Positions 62,278 to 64,000 of a stretch of DNA of 64,000 bases are shown here, one piece after another. The notes below the pieces were generated by a model. That model did not search any database and had not been told where the DNA came from. It saw only the letters and a program-made list of their open reading frames with translations. The translations under genes were made by a program, and so were the position numbers. The stretch comes from Saprospiraceae bacterium. Lineage in GTDB: Bacteria > Bacteroidota > Bacteroidia > Chitinophagales > Saprospiraceae. The DNA lies in NCBI GenBank assembly GCA_958295895.1, contig CATQHI010000003.1:1-64000 (forward strand), given 5' to 3'. Each line of letters opens with the position of its first letter. The first letter of the stretch is position 1.

Positions 62278-64000
62278 TTAGCGTAGGTTGGTATGATTCA
62301 CCTCAGTACCACGCCAGGGCAGGGCCACGTAGGGGAAGGTGCTACGGAATTCGCGGTCGTTCGCCTCTACCTCGGTCGAGTAGTTCAGCACGCCGAGCAG
62401 TTGCTCGGTCACGGGGCTATCATCCATATCCGGATCGTAGTCGTCATACCACAGACCGATTGCAGCCAGCACTACACCCGAGACGGCTTGGAGCTCAATG
62501 CGGGTCACGTCATCCTCCAAACGGCGTCCGTTGGGGAATCCGTCCATGTTGGGGATCATCTGGAGGCTGTCGCCGCTGCCGGTAAATCCGGGATCGGTGA
62601 GTCCGGCTACGGCTGCCGCAATCAGGCCCTCTGAGCTAAATGCGTCGGAGTTACGTGGAGTAGGGGGCACAGCCATATTGAGGCGCAGCATATCACCACC
62701 GTTGGGCAGGAAGTTGTTGATGAAGGGCTTACCCGCAGCAAGTGGATTACCTGCCTTGCCGGTAGCCAACTGATAGGGGGGCAGGTTGGGTACGCCGGTA
62801 TGGAAGATGGGCCAGAGGTCCACCGAGCGCGGCTGCTTAGGGCCGGGCAGTAGAAGCCCACCGAAGGCACTATCGGAAAGGGCAGTGCCGGAGCGCGCTG
62901 ATTGTGGCAGGCCAAAGAGACCATCAGCATTGTTAGTGAAGTCGTAAAGACCCAGGCTGGCTGTCTGAATCATCAGGGGAGCGAAGGCAGGAACCTGCTT
63001 ACCAAATTCAGCCGTATCGATATACAGCGCCAGTTCGGGGTTGTAGAAGTACTTATCCAGTACCGTATCGGCTAGCTCCTGGTAGGGCGTGATGGCGTTC
63101 CAGTAGTCCTTCATGCCGATAGGGATGACCACCTCGTTGGTCAGCGGCATGCCCAGGCGAGACACCTGCACGTAATCACCGCTGTCCATAATGGAATCGG
63201 CGCTTTCAATGGTGCGAATAGCGGGACGGCTAGCCGAGGCCCATACGCCGATGACGTAGTCACCGTCGAGAATGTTAGCCGGCGTACTGGCAGCACCTGC
63301 CTTCAGTAGGGTAGCCTTGGGTACCTTGATGGCTAGGGTGTGCACGTTGAACTGGGCAAGTCCGTCGCGGCTAGGCTCATCGCCCTGGCGCGGAGAATCG
63401 CCGAGGTCGAAGACGCCACCCAGGTCGACGAAGAAGGGATCGTCGGCAGGACCGGCAAACACCATCTCGCCCGTGGAGGCCTCCATGATGCTATTCTCCC
63501 AGAGGCTCTCGTACATCGTGTCGAGTCCCACCTCACTTTCAATCGAACGGGGGCCGATGTTGTAAGCAGGTACCATACCGTTGGTCACGATCGTATCGAA
63601 GGTCATCATGCGGTCCATACTCCGTTCCAGGGTGTAGGTGGCCTTGATGTTCTCGGCACCCAAACGGATATTAAAGAAAGTACTAGGGTCCTCGTTGGTA
63701 CGGGTAAAGGTGAAGCGGTAGGTGATTTCGTCACCCACCATCTTGGCGTCGTTGTCGACGTGAATCTCGTAGCGGATGTCCTCTCCGAAGGTGTAATAGT
63801 TAGGACCACCCTGCGGCAACTGCATTGGAATGTAGTTGGCGATGAGGGTAACGGTAGAGGTATCGTCGGGTGAGACGAAGGCGTAAACGTCGGTATTGTC
63901 AGCGAGGGGATCGTCAGCAATTAGCGGCGCTTCCCGGTGGGAAGAGGCCTGGGCAGTTTGCCCTAAGCAGACGATCAACGCAAAACAACCCAAACAGCGG
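62278..64000 (-). CDS. DUF4331 protein without sorting domain, 5' end outside window
   Basis: At least 573 residues. The visible N-terminus (CFALIVCLGQTAQASSHREA) is the end of a signal peptide; the initiation codon is probably about ten codons beyond the right edge. ASSHREAPLIADDPLADNTD and the whole domain align with the neighbour at 60104-62200, but the protein ends at VALPWRGTEVNHTNLR, exactly where the neighbour continues into its sorting domain. It would therefore be periplasmic unless exported otherwise. The two are tandem duplicates. Confidence 0.9.
   Translation of the reverse strand, partial: RCLGCFALIVCLGQTAQASSHREAPLIADDPLADNTDVYAFVSPDDTSTVTLIANYIPMQLPQGGPNYYTFGEDIRYEIHVDNDAKMVGDEITYRFTFTRTNEDPSTFFNIRLGAENIKATYTLERSMDRMMTFDTIVTNGMVPAYNIGPRSIESEVGLDTMYESLWENSIMEASTGEMVFAGPADDPFFVDLGGVFDLGDSPRQGDEPSRDGLAQFNVHTLAIKVPKATLLKAGAASTPANILDGDYVIGVWASASRPAIRTIESADSIMDSGDYVQVSRLGMPLTNEVVIPIGMKDYWNAITPYQELADTVLDKYFYNPELALYIDTAEFGKQVPAFAPLMIQTASLGLYDFTNNADGLFGLPQSARSGTALSDSAFGGLLLPGPKQPRSVDLWPIFHTGVPNLPPYQLATGKAGNPLAAGKPFINNFLPNGGDMLRLNMAVPPTPRNSDAFSSEGLIAAAVAGLTDPGFTGSGDSLQMIPNMDGFPNGRRLEDDVTRIELQAVSGVVLAAIGLWYDDYDPDMDDSPVTEQLLGVLNYSTEVEANDREFRSTFPYVALPWRGTEVNHTNLR

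Noticed and set aside
1-64000. CRISPR array, insertion sequence or prophage
   Set aside because: No regularly spaced repeats, transposase, integrase or phage structural genes were recognised in the window.

Overview
The window looks like chromosomal DNA of a high-GC member of the Bacteroidota, most likely a Saprospiria/Lewinella-type marine bacterium. The grounds are a type IX secretion sorting domain on one DUF4331 protein, recurrent TAnnTTTG promoter elements 18-100 bases before starts, starts without Shine-Dalgarno sequences, a TIGR03643 protein, and a Bacteroidota-style long S16 ribosomal protein. The placement is by inference from content; no search was run.

Layout. 0-2.4 kb: a 5' piece of an SMP-30-like lipoprotein and a sodium:solute symporter. 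2.4-6.5 kb: a PPK2 kinase and an odd three-gene group with peptidoglycan-binding-like segments, one of them broken. 6.5-16.5 kb: accD, transporters, LtrA, a LysM protein, a CNNM protein, a phosphoesterase and a GT-C glycosyltransferase. 16.5-25.9 kb: talC, a Tat-exported propeller protein coupled to a membrane cytochrome c/leucine-rich-repeat protein, rpsP, a dapF/class IV aminotransferase operon, an aspartate-type aminotransferase, an SGNH hydrolase and hemE. 26-31 kb: sugar permease, ribokinase, acyl-CoA carboxylase and a tRNA-Leu gene split by a group I intron. 31-43 kb: DEAD-box helicase with its start codon inside a hairpin, exonuclease, DUF294 protein, ABC permease, lipA, an HTTM (gamma-carboxylase-like) protein, cysM, a helix-hairpin-helix protein and recN. 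43-53 kb: two methyltransferases closely resembling the plant tocopherol enzymes VTE4 and VTE3, ppk1, acpH, a fused ABC ATPase, and a geranylgeranyl-reductase-like enzyme with a ferredoxin. 53-64 kb: threonine aldolase, a saccharopine/alanine dehydrogenase-like enzyme, PAP2 phosphatase, LptF/G permease, lysA, a TPR lipoprotein and two tandem DUF4331 proteins.

How genes work together. dapF and lysA are both in the lysine/diaminopimelate route. PPK1 and PPK2 are both in polyphosphate turnover. The sugar permease and ribokinase form a likely uptake unit. The VTE3/VTE4-like pair and the reductase/ferredoxin pair 5 kb away could together make a methylated prenyl quinone or tocopherol-like lipid.

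Quality warning. At least 20 single- or double-base frame breaks occur, most in homopolymers, concentrated at 17-25 kb, with protein similarity resuming intact in another frame. This looks like assembly indel error rather than gene decay. I give such genes their full extent and mark the breaks. The gene at 3193-4286 additionally carries an in-frame stop.
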